A DNA stretch of 15,562 bases. It comes from an uncultured Eubacteriales bacterium (GTDB taxonomy: Bacteria; Bacillota; Clostridia; Oscillospirales; Acutalibacteraceae). Positions 1 through 5,999 of this stretch are shown in pieces. The stretch is from assembly GCA_934726435.1 (NCBI GenBank), contig CAKVDR010000008.1, positions 1 through 15,562 on the forward strand. Direction: 5' to 3'. A program made the position numbers and the translations under genes. The notes under the pieces are model-generated. The model did no database searches, was not told the DNA's origin, and was given only the letters and a program-made list of their open reading frames with translations. How positions within the stretch are numbered: position 1 is the first letter of the stretch; each line of letters opens with the position of its first letter.

Positions 1-294
1 ATTCTTGGAATACTTGCAGTTTTTTCACCAGTAAACATAGTTTTAACCGCTATGCTACCGTATATTTTCGGTTTTTGGGTTTTGGTAAGAGGAATTTGCC
101 AGTGCATTAAATCAATTTACCTCAAAAAGCTTAGTTACACAGTTTGGGGTTACGTTTTAACATTTGGAATCATCAATTGCTTACTTGGAATATTAATGAT
201 TACAAACCCAATCATTCCTGCATTTACAATAGCGTTTTCAGCGGGAACAGGACTCATGATGATGGGAATTTCCGCAGTAACTGTGGGAATGTAA
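1..294 (+). CDS. HdeD/DUF308-like membrane protein, 3' end only
   Basis: The reading frame is open from the first base of the window, so the 5' end of the gene lies outside. The visible 97 residues are very hydrophobic and form about four membrane segments. They show the repeated pattern of HdeD-like DUF308 proteins: a helix ending in 'G(I)L..F(S/N)P', a helix ending in 'GFWVLVRGI', a short basic loop, a Trp-Gly, then again 'GILMITNPIIPAF' and 'GTGLMMMGIS'. HdeD is known from acid resistance in Escherichia coli, but the biochemical role of Firmicutes homologues is unclear, so no function is assigned. A hairpin terminator follows the stop codon. There is an in-frame ATG at 52, but the homology-like pattern begins before it, so that is not the start. 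Confidence 0.7.
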   Translation: MLGILAVFSPVNIVLTAMLPYIFGFWVLVRGICQCIKSIYLKKLSYTVWGYVLTFGIINCLLGILMITNPIIPAFTIAFSAGTGLMMMGISAVTVGM

Positions 295-309
295 AAACAA
301 AAAATAAGG

Positions 310-335
310 CTGCTGATCAATTTCAGCAGTTTTTT
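310..335 (+). terminator. Rho-independent terminator after the HdeD-like gene
   Basis: CTGCTGA (310-316) pairs with TCAGCAG (323-329) around a 6-base loop, giving a 7-bp stem followed directly by a run of six T. It lies 16 bases after the stop codon of the upstream plus-strand gene. Confidence 0.85.
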
Positions 336-372
336 ATTATGCAAAATTTTAAATTAATTCTTTCGAAGCAAC

Positions 373-404
373 AAAAAAAGCTCGAAGATTTCTCTTCAAA
401 CTTC
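373..404 (-). terminator. Rho-independent terminator after tRNA-Arg
   Basis: Read on the minus strand, a stem of up to 12 bp, closed by a GAAA tetraloop between GAAGA and TCTTC and containing a few G-U pairs, is followed by a run of T (positions 379-373). It lies just after the 3' end of the tRNA. It faces the plus-strand terminator at 310-335, so the two transcription units end against each other in about 40 bases. Confidence 0.8.
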
Positions 405-409
405 ATTTA

Positions 410-484
410 TGGTACCCCTGACCAGAATCGAACTGATAACTAACCCTTAGGAGGGGTTTGTTATATCCATTTAACTACAGGGGC
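410..484 (-). tRNA. tRNA-Arg (anticodon CCT)
   Basis: The minus strand folds into a complete 75-base cloverleaf. The acceptor stem is GCCCCTG with CAGGGGT (terminal G-U pair). The D stem is GTTA/TAAC, the anticodon stem AACCC/GGGTT with loop CTCCTAA, and the T stem ATCAG/CTGGT with loop TTCGATT. The discriminator is A and the CCA end is encoded (plus-strand TGG at 410-412). Anticodon CCT reads the AGG arginine codon. It has its own promoter (513-541) and terminator (373-404), so it is a single-gene transcription unit. Confidence 0.95.
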
Positions 485-512
485 AAGCCGCAGTCTAACT
501 CCACTGCGCACT

Positions 513-541
513 ATTATATCAAAGCGAATTTTGTTTGTCAA
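513..541 (-). promoter_or_regulatory. SigA-type promoter for tRNA-Arg
   Basis: On the minus strand there is a perfect consensus -35 box TTGACA (536-541) and a perfect -10 box TATAAT (513-518) with a 17-base spacer. The start of transcription should fall near 506, about 22 bases before the mature tRNA. The TGA stop codon of the upstream amidase gene (538-540) lies inside the -35 box, so gene end and promoter share bases. Confidence 0.92.
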
Positions 542-1116
542 TAATTAATATTTTCAAAACCAAAATAACTAAGAAGCCCCTCGTAAATTGCATAAGCGAA
601 TTGATATTGGTCATCTCTTAATTTTTCAGCGTCACTTTGATTCGTAATATATGCAAGCTCAATCAAAGCCGAAGGCATAGCAGTTTTTCTTAAAACATAA
701 AGCGACGGTCTAACTCTCACGCCGTTATTTTTAGTCCCGAGCCTTTTTACAATGCTTTCTAAAATGTGTTCACCGAGGAAATACGACTGGCTATATTCCT
801 GGAAGACATAAACCTCCGAGCCGTTTACGCTTGGGTTAGTGTTAGCATTCGTGTGAATGCTTAAAAAATAATTTGCCGGCCAAGAGTTAGCAAGCTCCAC
901 CCTTCTAGCAAGGCTCGTAGAATTATTTGTTCCCAAAATTTCTTCGGGAGTATTTCTTGAGGTTCTCGCTTCAAACCTAGGGTCTTTGTTAAGCAAGTCT
1001 GCTAAGTATCTTCCCACGTTATAAGTAATATCCTGCTCACGAAGCCCAAAGTCCTCCGCTCCGGCGTTTATGCTTCTTGGGTTATGCCCTTGGTCTATAA
1101 ATATTTTTATCGCCAA
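538..1116 (-). CDS. N-acetylmuramoyl-L-alanine amidase (Amidase_3 family)
   Basis: This is a zinc amidase of about 192 residues that cleaves the amide bond between N-acetylmuramic acid and L-Ala in peptidoglycan. The Amidase_3 zinc ligands are present in order: H11 in 'DQGHNP', E27 in 'GLREQD', H88 in 'SIHTNA', and the catalytic Glu E153 in 'ALIELAYITN'. The catalytic domain fills the protein. There is no clear signal peptide and no cell-wall-binding repeat, so it may be exported another way or act in a special compartment, as CwlD-type sporulation enzymes do; that is inference. The start is taken as TTG at 1116 because AAGGGAG (1125-1131) lies 8 bases before it. A GTG at 1125 is in frame but overlaps the ribosome binding site. 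The gene lies 61 bases after thiT and is probably cotranscribed with it. Confidence 0.88.
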   Translation of the reverse strand: MAIKIFIDQGHNPRSINAGAEDFGLREQDITYNVGRYLADLLNKDPRFEARTSRNTPEEILGTNNSTSLARRVELANSWPANYFLSIHTNANTNPSVNGSEVYVFQEYSQSYFLGEHILESIVKRLGTKNNGVRVRPSLYVLRKTAMPSALIELAYITNQSDAEKLRDDQYQFAYAIYEGLLSYFGFENINY

Positions 1117-1177
1117 AAATACCACTCCCTTACCCTTTCAGTTTATGATGAAAAGCCGAAAACGGTGAAAAGTGGTT

Positions 1178-1693
1178 TTAAATAAATTTTTCTGTTTTTT
1201 TAATAACAATAACCGTTATCATGAATTCCGGGATTAAATAAGCGCAAGAATAAGCAAGGCTATAAATTGGGATGCTTAGAACTCCTGGGGCATATTCGCT
1301 CCAAAAAACCGCTCCTGAAACTGCCGAAGAAAAAATTTTAAGAATAAACGAAACCGCCGCTCCAGTATACATTTTATTAAACCGCCCAAAGCTAAAAAGC
1401 TTGCCGAAAAAACTGCTAAGACCAACTAGTAAATACTGCAAAACATAATCAAGAAAAATTATTAAAACAATTGCAAAAAAACTTTTTGCAGGAGGAACTT
1501 TAAACGACATAATAAAATTAAATATGAGACAAACAAATGCAGCAAAAATGCCCGTTTTAACGCCGTATTTATTTGAAAGAATGATCAGCGGAGCAAGGCT
1601 ACCGAAAGTAACCGAACCACCAAAAGGCATTGAAAATAATTTAATTTGCTTTAAAATTAAACTAAGGCAGACCATCAGCGCACTTTTGGTCAT
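1178..1693 (-). CDS. thiT: ECF transporter thiamine-binding subunit ThiT
   Basis: This 171-residue integral membrane protein has about six hydrophobic segments. It matches the S-component family of energy-coupling factor transporters that binds thiamine. Family signatures seen are 'MPFGGSVTFGSLAPLIILSNKYG' near residues 22-44 (quoted in part), a 'DYVLQYLLVGL' segment, 'GAVFWSEYAPG' and the C-terminal 'YSLAYSCAYLIPE'. The S component works with a shared EcfA/EcfA'/EcfT energising module, which is not in this window. The ATG at 1693 has no good Shine-Dalgarno sequence, and the frame stays open upstream, so the exact start is uncertain. No TPP riboswitch is visible in the 60-base gap to the divergent peptidase gene. 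Confidence 0.85.
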   Translation of the reverse strand: MTKSALMVCLSLILKQIKLFSMPFGGSVTFGSLAPLIILSNKYGVKTGIFAAFVCLIFNFIMSFKVPPAKSFFAIVLIIFLDYVLQYLLVGLSSFFGKLFSFGRFNKMYTGAAVSFILKIFSSAVSGAVFWSEYAPGVLSIPIYSLAYSCAYLIPEFMITVIVIKKTEKFI

Positions 1694-1714
1694 TAAATGA
1701 AGTTTTTTTATAAA
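1686..1714 (+). promoter_or_regulatory. Possible promoter of the M24 peptidase
   Basis: A -10-like TATAAA (1709-1714) lies 17 bases after a weak -35-like TTGGTC (1686-1691). It sits in the gap between two divergent genes, where a promoter is needed for each direction. Only the -10 is convincing. TTTATAAA is nearly self-complementary and could serve the other direction as well. Confidence 0.35.
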
Positions 1715-1753
1715 ATCACCTATTTCAAAAATCGTTATGGGAGAGAACTAACA

Positions 1754-2944
1754 ATGAAAAATCTAGTACCTGAAAACTCAGCTTGGATTATGTACAACGC
1801 TGAAAATTGTGACCCATTTTTCACGAAATTTATTACCGACAAGACAATTGTACCCGCTCTTTGCATTTTAAGCAACCGCGAAAAAGTTTTAATCGCTCAC
1901 AGCTTAGAACATGAGAATTTAAAAGATTTTAGCGGCAAAGTTTTGATGTATGAAGGCGAAAATTCACTTCTCGAAAACATGAAAAATACCCTTGCAGAGC
2001 TTAACTTCCCGCAGAATATTTATCTTAATTACTCTGATAAAATGGATAGCCAGACAGACGTTCTCGGCTATGGAACATACAGGTTTTTAACTGACAATAT
2101 TCTAGCTTTTTATAAATTAAGCGGCCGTACCGCTCCGAGGTTCATTTCGAGCGATGAGTTTATTTATTATCTTCTTGACACAAAAAGCGAGGAAGACATT
2201 TTTTACCTCAAAATCGCAGCTCGAAGAGGCAATGAAATTTTAAAAACGGCTTTTAACCGCATCAAGCCCGGCATGACTGAAAAAGCAATTGTGAATTTGG
2301 TTCATAAGATTTTTAAATTTAAACCGAATTATTTTAAAACACATGGAATAATAGCCGAGGAATTTTCATGGGAAAAAGAACTCTGCCCGATTGTTCTCGT
2401 TGGGCCGAATATTGCAAAAGGTGGGCATACCGCTTCAAGTGGTGAAGTTTTAAAACCCGGCTACACTGTTTACATGGATTTCGGCGTGAAGATTCACCTT
2501 AAAAACGGTAAAGCATATTCAAGCGATTTGCAAAGAATGGGCTACGTTTTAAAAAGAGGCGAAAAAAATCCTCCAAAGGAGGTTTTGGATATCTTTAGCT
2601 GCCTTCATGATGCCGTGAGCCTTGGAATAAAAAATGCAAAACCCGGCGTTAAAGGATATGAAATTGACGAAATCGTACGAAATGAAATAACAAAAAACGG
2701 ATACCCTAATTACAATCATGCAACAGGGCATCCAATCGGAGAATTTGCGCATAATCCCGGCACGAGTCTTTCGCCAAAAGGCCATAAACGCTCAGGGCTT
2801 AACCTTCAAAAAAACGGCGTTTACACTATTGAGCCAAGAATTCAAACCGAAAACGGGGGTTCTATCGAAGAAATGGTTTTAGTGACTGAAAACGGAGGAA
2901 AAACGCTTTGCGAGCGCCAAGAAAGTATTTACCTCATAAGGTAA
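1754..2944 (+). CDS. M24 family metallopeptidase, Xaa-Pro aminopeptidase-like
   Basis: This 396-residue two-domain protein has an N-terminal creatinase-like domain (about residues 1-135) and a C-terminal pita-bread peptidase domain. All five metal ligands of the M24 fold are visible: D242 in 'YMDFGVK', D258 in 'SSDLQR', H326 in 'ATGHPIG', E360 in 'TIEPRI' and E372 in 'SIEEMVLVT'. The family removes N-terminal residues that precede Pro, or splits Xaa-Pro dipeptides, in the cytoplasm. The start is the ATG at 1754, which has GGGAGAG about 11 bases upstream. An in-frame ATG at 1697 would add 19 unconserved residues without a binding site. It is the only complete plus-strand gene here. Its stop is separated by one base from the convergent radical SAM gene. 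A link to the Pro-rich peptides next door is possible but unproven. Confidence 0.87.
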   Translation: MKNLVPENSAWIMYNAENCDPFFTKFITDKTIVPALCILSNREKVLIAHSLEHENLKDFSGKVLMYEGENSLLENMKNTLAELNFPQNIYLNYSDKMDSQTDVLGYGTYRFLTDNILAFYKLSGRTAPRFISSDEFIYYLLDTKSEEDIFYLKIAARRGNEILKTAFNRIKPGMTEKAIVNLVHKIFKFKPNYFKTHGIIAEEFSWEKELCPIVLVGPNIAKGGHTASSGEVLKPGYTVYMDFGVKIHLKNGKAYSSDLQRMGYVLKRGEKNPPKEVLDIFSCLHDAVSLGIKNAKPGVKGYEIDEIVRNEITKNGYPNYNHATGHPIGEFAHNPGTSLSPKGHKRSGLNLQKNGVYTIEPRIQTENGGSIEEMVLVTENGGKTLCERQESIYLIR

Positions 2945-2945
2945 A

Positions 2946-4007
2946 TTACACTCGGTTCTCTTTCAAAAGTAAATTTTGCGTGCAATAAAGGTTCTCGGAG
3001 TTAAACGTTCCGTTCATGCACTTCCTTGTGTTTGGGCATCCACCGAGGCACTTTTCGGCATAGTTGCATTTCAAGCAATCGCCTTTAAGATTTTCTTTCG
3101 TGAATTTCCTTCTCCAAGAAAAATTATCGGGATTTTCCCAAATTTCCCTGAGGCTTTTTTCTTTAATGTTACCTTCAATATATTCTTTATCTCTTATTGA
3201 CGTGCAGCCGATTATATCTCCGTTATGAAGTATTCCGAAGCTGTAAATTCCTGCGGTGCATCCTTCCCACTGGGGCATTTTATCGTTTTCACCACAATGA
3301 TAGGATCTTCTGTAAACTTCATCTTGTTTTTTATTATAGTAACCAATGCAATCTGCAGGGAAGATATCAATTTTGCCTTCATTTGAAACTTTGTAGCAAT
3401 AATCGATTATATCATTCATTTGTTTAGGTTCCAAAACCCAGTCAGCATGTTTACCAAGCGAACCCATCGGCAAGCCGATTTGAACCTGCCAGAATTTTAC
3501 ACCAGTTTCTATGAGAAAATATTTAAGTTCATCAAGATGGTCGATATTTTGCTTTGTTATAGTTGTGACGCTTCCTACTTCAACGCCGTATTTCTTTAAA
3601 GTTTCAAAAGATTTTTTTGAGCGTTGGAACGAGCCTTGTTTCCTGATGAAATCGTGTATGTATTCAGGCCCTTCAAGGCTTATCATAACCCTCACTCCAC
3701 CGCCAAGACTTCCGAGCTCTTTTGCAACTTCTTCGTTAATAAACCAACCATTGGTAATAAGGTTTACCCCTATGCCTTTATTGATGGCATATTTTACAAT
3801 TTGGACTAAATCTTTTCTCATGAAAGGTTCACCGCCAGAAATACTTATCCATTCCATGCCTATTTCAAAGCATTCGTCAACGAATTTAAGCGCTTCCTCG
3901 GTTGTAAGCTCTCCGGGAAGAGCATTTTCACATATTGATCCACAGTGCTTGCACCTCATATTGCAAGCCATTGTTATTTCCCAAACACAAGTAATCGGGT
4001 AAGTCAT
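2946..4007 (-). CDS. Radical SAM/SPASM peptide maturase
   Basis: This 353-residue protein is a radical S-adenosylmethionine enzyme. The cluster-binding motif is C15-x3-C19-x2-C22 ('CNMRCKHC'), followed by the SAM-binding 'SGGEP' (57-61). The C-terminal part is a full SPASM domain that should hold two extra iron-sulfur clusters: C250-x12-G-x4-C268, then C311-x2-C314-x5-C320-x3-C324, with C330 and C342 as further candidates. SPASM proteins usually modify ribosomal peptides. Other visible segments are 'HCGSIC' directly after the motif, 'ELTTEEAL' and 'WQVQIGLPMG' near residues 170-185. No PqqD-like leader-recognition domain is evident. It is the last gene after nine peptide genes, 24 bases after the nearest. 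The start is the ATG at 4007 with AAGGGA upstream. The chemistry is not known from sequence; the xYG sites of the peptides suggest a splicease-like reaction on Tyr. Confidence 0.9.
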   Translation of the reverse strand: MTYPITCVWEITMACNMRCKHCGSICENALPGELTTEEALKFVDECFEIGMEWISISGGEPFMRKDLVQIVKYAINKGIGVNLITNGWFINEEVAKELGSLGGGVRVMISLEGPEYIHDFIRKQGSFQRSKKSFETLKKYGVEVGSVTTITKQNIDHLDELKYFLIETGVKFWQVQIGLPMGSLGKHADWVLEPKQMNDIIDYCYKVSNEGKIDIFPADCIGYYNKKQDEVYRRSYHCGENDKMPQWEGCTAGIYSFGILHNGDIIGCTSIRDKEYIEGNIKEKSLREIWENPDNFSWRRKFTKENLKGDCLKCNYAEKCLGGCPNTRKCMNGTFNSENLYCTQNLLLKENRV

Positions 4008-4031
4008 TTTTTCACATTTCCCTTCATTTTA

Positions 4032-4316
4032 TTATTTTAATATTTCAGAATCATCCTCTTTCACAGGTTTAACAGGAACCAAAGGATCAACCGATTGCTC
4101 AGGTTTTTCAGTAATCACAGGTTTATCAGTCAACTCAGGTTTTATGGGTTTAATTGCCGGAGCACCATAATAAGGTGCCGGAACTGATATTAAGCTATCT
4201 AATACCGATTTCCCACATTTCACAGGTTTAGCCTTTTTTTGAAAGTTCAAATCAAATCCGCCTGAAACTTTTTCTTCAGCTTTTTTATCAAGTTTTTTAA
4301 TTTCTTTCTCGCTCAT
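4032..4316 (-). CDS. RiPP precursor peptide 1, YYGAP core
   Basis: A 94-residue peptide beginning MSEKEIKKLDKK and reaching a double-Gly leader end 'VSGG' at 17-20. The core contains P48-Y-Y-G-A-P-A-I-K-P (48-57). A long Pro-rich tail follows, including 'KPEQSVDPLVPVKP'. The single Cys (C34) is outside the Tyr motif. AAGGA lies 6 bases before the ATG. This is the last precursor before the radical SAM gene. I infer precursor status from the leader shared with its neighbours, the repeated core motif and its position; no known family is recognised. Confidence 0.8.
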   Translation of the reverse strand: MSEKEIKKLDKKAEEKVSGGFDLNFQKKAKPVKCGKSVLDSLISVPAPYYGAPAIKPIKPELTDKPVITEKPEQSVDPLVPVKPVKEDDSEILK

Positions 4317-4349
4317 CTTATTTCCTTCTTTCTTTTCAGTTTTAATTAT

Positions 4350-4553
4350 TTATTTCCTTTTTTCTTGCTCCATAGGATTTGCAGGAATCAATGGTTCAAC
4401 TGACTGCTCAGGTTGTTCTCTAGGTTCACTCGGAATTCGAATAAACGGTGCACCATATCTAATTGGTGATCTTGGTTTAATTTTCTTTTCAGGCTGTAAG
4501 TCCATCCCACCCGCAACATTATCCATGCCTTCTTTAATTTCTTCTTTGCTCAT
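4350..4553 (-). CDS. RiPP precursor peptide 2, RYGAP core
   Basis: A 67-residue peptide with the short leader class: MSKEEIKEGMDNVAGG (16 residues), almost the same as in precursor 7. The core has I31-R-Y-G-A-P-F-I-R (31-39), and the tail has 'PEQSVEPLIPANP', close to the tail of precursor 1. It contains no Cys. Start chosen at 4553: AAAGGA lies 10 bases upstream and the protein then begins MSKE like its paralogue. An ATG two codons earlier (4559) is only 4 bases from the binding site. Confidence 0.8.
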   Translation of the reverse strand: MSKEEIKEGMDNVAGGMDLQPEKKIKPRSPIRYGAPFIRIPSEPREQPEQSVEPLIPANPMEQEKRK

Positions 4554-4567
4554 CTTCATTCATTCCT

Positions 4568-4849
4568 TTATTTTTTCTCTTCAATTTGCGGCTCAGAAGG
4601 TGCTAGTGCATCTTTTGGGTCTTTAGTTTTTTCAATTTGTTCTCTTTTCTCTTTTAAAAGCCTAATACTGTCCTCAGAGGGTTTCATAACTCCATACATA
4701 ACCATTGGTGGCATAGTTTTCTTAGCAGGTTCAGTGATGCCAATTCCTTTTTTAATTAAAACTTCTTTTACTTTATCGCTAATCTTCGTGCCACCTGAAA
4801 TCTTTTCCTCGCCCTTTTCATCAAGTTTTTTAATTTCTTTCTCACTCAT
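4568..4849 (-). CDS. RiPP precursor peptide 3, MYG core
   Basis: A 93-residue peptide with the long leader class (MSEKEIKKLDEK... ending ISGG at residue 20). The stretch between leader and core is basic and possibly helical ('KVKEVLIKKGIG'). The core is M49-V-M-Y-G-V-M-K-P (49-57). Here the usual (A/G)P after YG is replaced by VMKP. The C terminus 'DALAPSEPQIEEKK' resembles that of precursor 9. No Cys. A strong AAAGGAGG lies before the start. Confidence 0.8.
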   Translation of the reverse strand: MSEKEIKKLDEKGEEKISGGTKISDKVKEVLIKKGIGITEPAKKTMPPMVMYGVMKPSEDSIRLLKEKREQIEKTKDPKDALAPSEPQIEEKK

Positions 4850-4884
4850 TTTTATTCCTCCTTTTCTAATTCTAATTTCAAATT

Positions 4885-5085
4885 TTATTTTTTCTCTTCA
4901 TTTTTCTTTCCATCATAAAATTTAACTCGTCCAGATATAGGCTTAATTATTGGGTTAATCACCGGTGCGGTATAAGCCAAAATTTTTAATTTAGGATCTA
5001 CGAGATTATCTTTCAAAAATTTCGTGCCGCCTGAGATTTTTTCTTCAGCTTTTTCGTCAAGTTTTTTAATTTCTTTTTCATCCAT
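4885..5085 (-). CDS. RiPP precursor peptide 4, YTAP variant core
   Basis: A 66-residue peptide with the long leader class (MDEKEIKKLDEK... ISGG). The core aligns with precursor 9: 'VDPKLKILAYTAPVINP' against 'VDPKMLSIVTYGAPLVRP', and both end in a 'K(F/Y)Y(D/N)GKK' segment. Thr replaces the Gly that follows Tyr in the other cores. The Pro-rich tail is missing, so this looks like a shortened sister of precursor 9. No Cys. The start is preceded by AAGGAGG. A hairpin (5113-5153) lies upstream. Confidence 0.77.
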   Translation of the reverse strand: MDEKEIKKLDEKAEEKISGGTKFLKDNLVDPKLKILAYTAPVINPIIKPISGRVKFYDGKKNEEKK

Positions 5086-5112
5086 TTTTCTTCCTCCTTA
5101 AAAATCAAATTT

Positions 5113-5153
5113 GTAGCAACCACTAAGATCGGATTTCAATTCAAAGTGGCTAC
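5113..5153 (-). promoter_or_regulatory. Intergenic hairpin inside the precursor operon
   Basis: On the minus strand GTAGCCACT pairs with AGTGG-TTG-CTAC, giving a 9-bp stem with a 3-base bulge and a loop of roughly 20 bases. It lies in the 77-base gap between precursor genes 5 and 4. No continuous T run follows at once, so it is not a strong terminator. It could be a partial attenuator or an RNA-stability or processing element. Confidence 0.4.
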
Positions 5154-5162
5154 TACTGTTTT

Positions 5163-5339
5163 TTATACGTCAATTTCATAATTTTCTTTTTTCTTTTTTT
5201 TATTTTGAGATTTACTTTCTTCAATTGCTTCATCCGTTAACACTGCTGTGCTGAGGGGTCTTGTGTTTTCAAGCCCGCCTGCAACATCCATTAAAATGTC
5301 ATCAGTTAATTTCTTGACTTTGCTATTCATCGTTTCCAT
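5163..5339 (-). CDS. Divergent double-Gly leader peptide 5, no YG motif
   Basis: A 58-residue peptide starting METMNSKVKKLTDDILMDVAGG. Its leader differs from the rest and resembles the common 'L(T/S)D-(E/D)-L...V(A/S)GG' leader of double-Gly peptides. The part after GG is short, rich in Ser, Thr and Lys ('KKKKKE'), and lacks both the xYG motif and a Pro tail. The only Tyr is near the C terminus. Start chosen at 5339 because GGGAGG lies 9 bases upstream; an ATG at 5372 lies before that site. It may be a substrate of another enzyme, a helper, or a decayed precursor. Confidence 0.65.
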   Translation of the reverse strand: METMNSKVKKLTDDILMDVAGGLENTRPLSTAVLTDEAIEESKSQNKKKKKENYEIDV

Positions 5340-5466
5340 AGTTTTAATCCTCCCGTAAAATTTCAAAAACAAAAGGTCTGCTATAGATTTTCTAAATACG
5401 CTAAATTCAATTTATCTTCGACTTTATTTTTTATAAGTTCATCTCTTGCAACAACTGACACAAGTA
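5340..5466 (-). other. Gap between precursor genes 6 and 5 with a coding-like remnant
   Basis: This 127-base stretch is the longest gap in the precursor array. On the minus strand, 5461-5381 can be read as a 26-residue open frame from GTG to TAG (including 'ARDELIKNKVEDKLNLAYLE'). Its composition looks protein-like, but there is no good ribosome binding site. It faintly resembles the end of bacterial sugar transferases ('GRDEL...K..YDLYYIEN'), which would make it a leftover gene fragment. Low certainty. No clear promoter was found in it. Confidence 0.3.
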
Positions 5467-5688
5467 TTAATTTTCTTCAGGGTTTTTCGGCAAAAACACT
5501 GCCTGATTATTAATCTTTTTAACTCTAATTGGTGGCCCACCATATGCTTTCAAAAGTGACGGACGTTTCATCAAAGTGTTTATTATTTTTTCTTTGAACT
5601 CCTCAGAAATTTCTCCCGGAACTTTTGATCCGCCGGAAACATTTTTCTCGAATTCAGGTTTTATCTCCTCAATTCCTTCTTTACTCAT
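5467..5688 (-). CDS. RiPP precursor peptide 6, AYGGP core
   Basis: A 73-residue peptide with an intermediate leader (MSKEGIEEIKPEFEKNVSGG). After the leader comes a charged segment and 'INTLMKRPSLLKAYGGPPIRV', with the core Y49-G50-G51-P52. The tail is short ('FLPKNPEEN') and lacks the PEQ-type Pro repeat. No Cys. GAGGGTG lies 9 bases before the ATG. It shares with the other precursors the pattern Y-G-(A/G)-P-x-I-R. Confidence 0.8.
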   Translation of the reverse strand: MSKEGIEEIKPEFEKNVSGGSKVPGEISEEFKEKIINTLMKRPSLLKAYGGPPIRVKKINNQAVFLPKNPEEN

Positions 5689-5721
5689 TTAAAATTTCAC
5701 CCTCTTGATTATTTATTTTCA

Positions 5722-5970
5722 CTATTTTTCTGGATCTACAGGTTGCTTAGGGATTAATGGTTCAATTGGACGCTTCGGAAAATTAATACGTGGTCCGCCA
5801 TATTTCACCCTAGGAAGTTTCGGAACTTCAATGCAAGGTCCACCATATACCAGTTGAAGTCCCATTTCTCTCGATTCGTTTTCAGATCCGCTTTCAGACT
5901 CGCTTTCAGGTTCACTTTTTACTCCACCTGCAACATTTTCCATACCTTTTTCAATTTTTTCCTTGCTCAT
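5722..5970 (-). CDS. RiPP precursor peptide 7, two YGGP cores
   Basis: An 82-residue peptide with the short leader (MSKEKIEKGMENVAGG). It is followed by a low-complexity acidic spacer of Ser-Glu repeats (about 19-35) coded by short repeats in the DNA. Two cores lie in tandem, 15 residues apart: V41-Y42-G-G-P-C-I and K56-Y57-G-G-P-R-I. The tail 'PIEPLIPKQPVDPEK' is Pro-rich. There is one Cys (C46), inside the first core. AAAGGTGG precedes the ATG by 7 bases. Confidence 0.8.
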   Translation of the reverse strand: MSKEKIEKGMENVAGGVKSEPESESESGSENESREMGLQLVYGGPCIEVPKLPRVKYGGPRINFPKRPIEPLIPKQPVDPEK

Positions 5971-5999
5971 TTTAATTCCACCTTTCTTTTCAATTTTAG

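Noticed and set aside
144..443. A plus-strand 99-residue frame overlapping the HdeD-like gene and the tRNA
   Set aside because: It runs through two terminators and into the antisense of a tRNA; composition is not protein-like.
1694..1753. TPP riboswitch upstream of thiT
   Set aside because: The gap to the divergent peptidase is only 60 bases and lacks the conserved TPP-aptamer sequences.
2945..2950. A shared terminator between the convergent peptidase and radical SAM genes
   Set aside because: No inverted repeat with a T run was found around the one-base gap.
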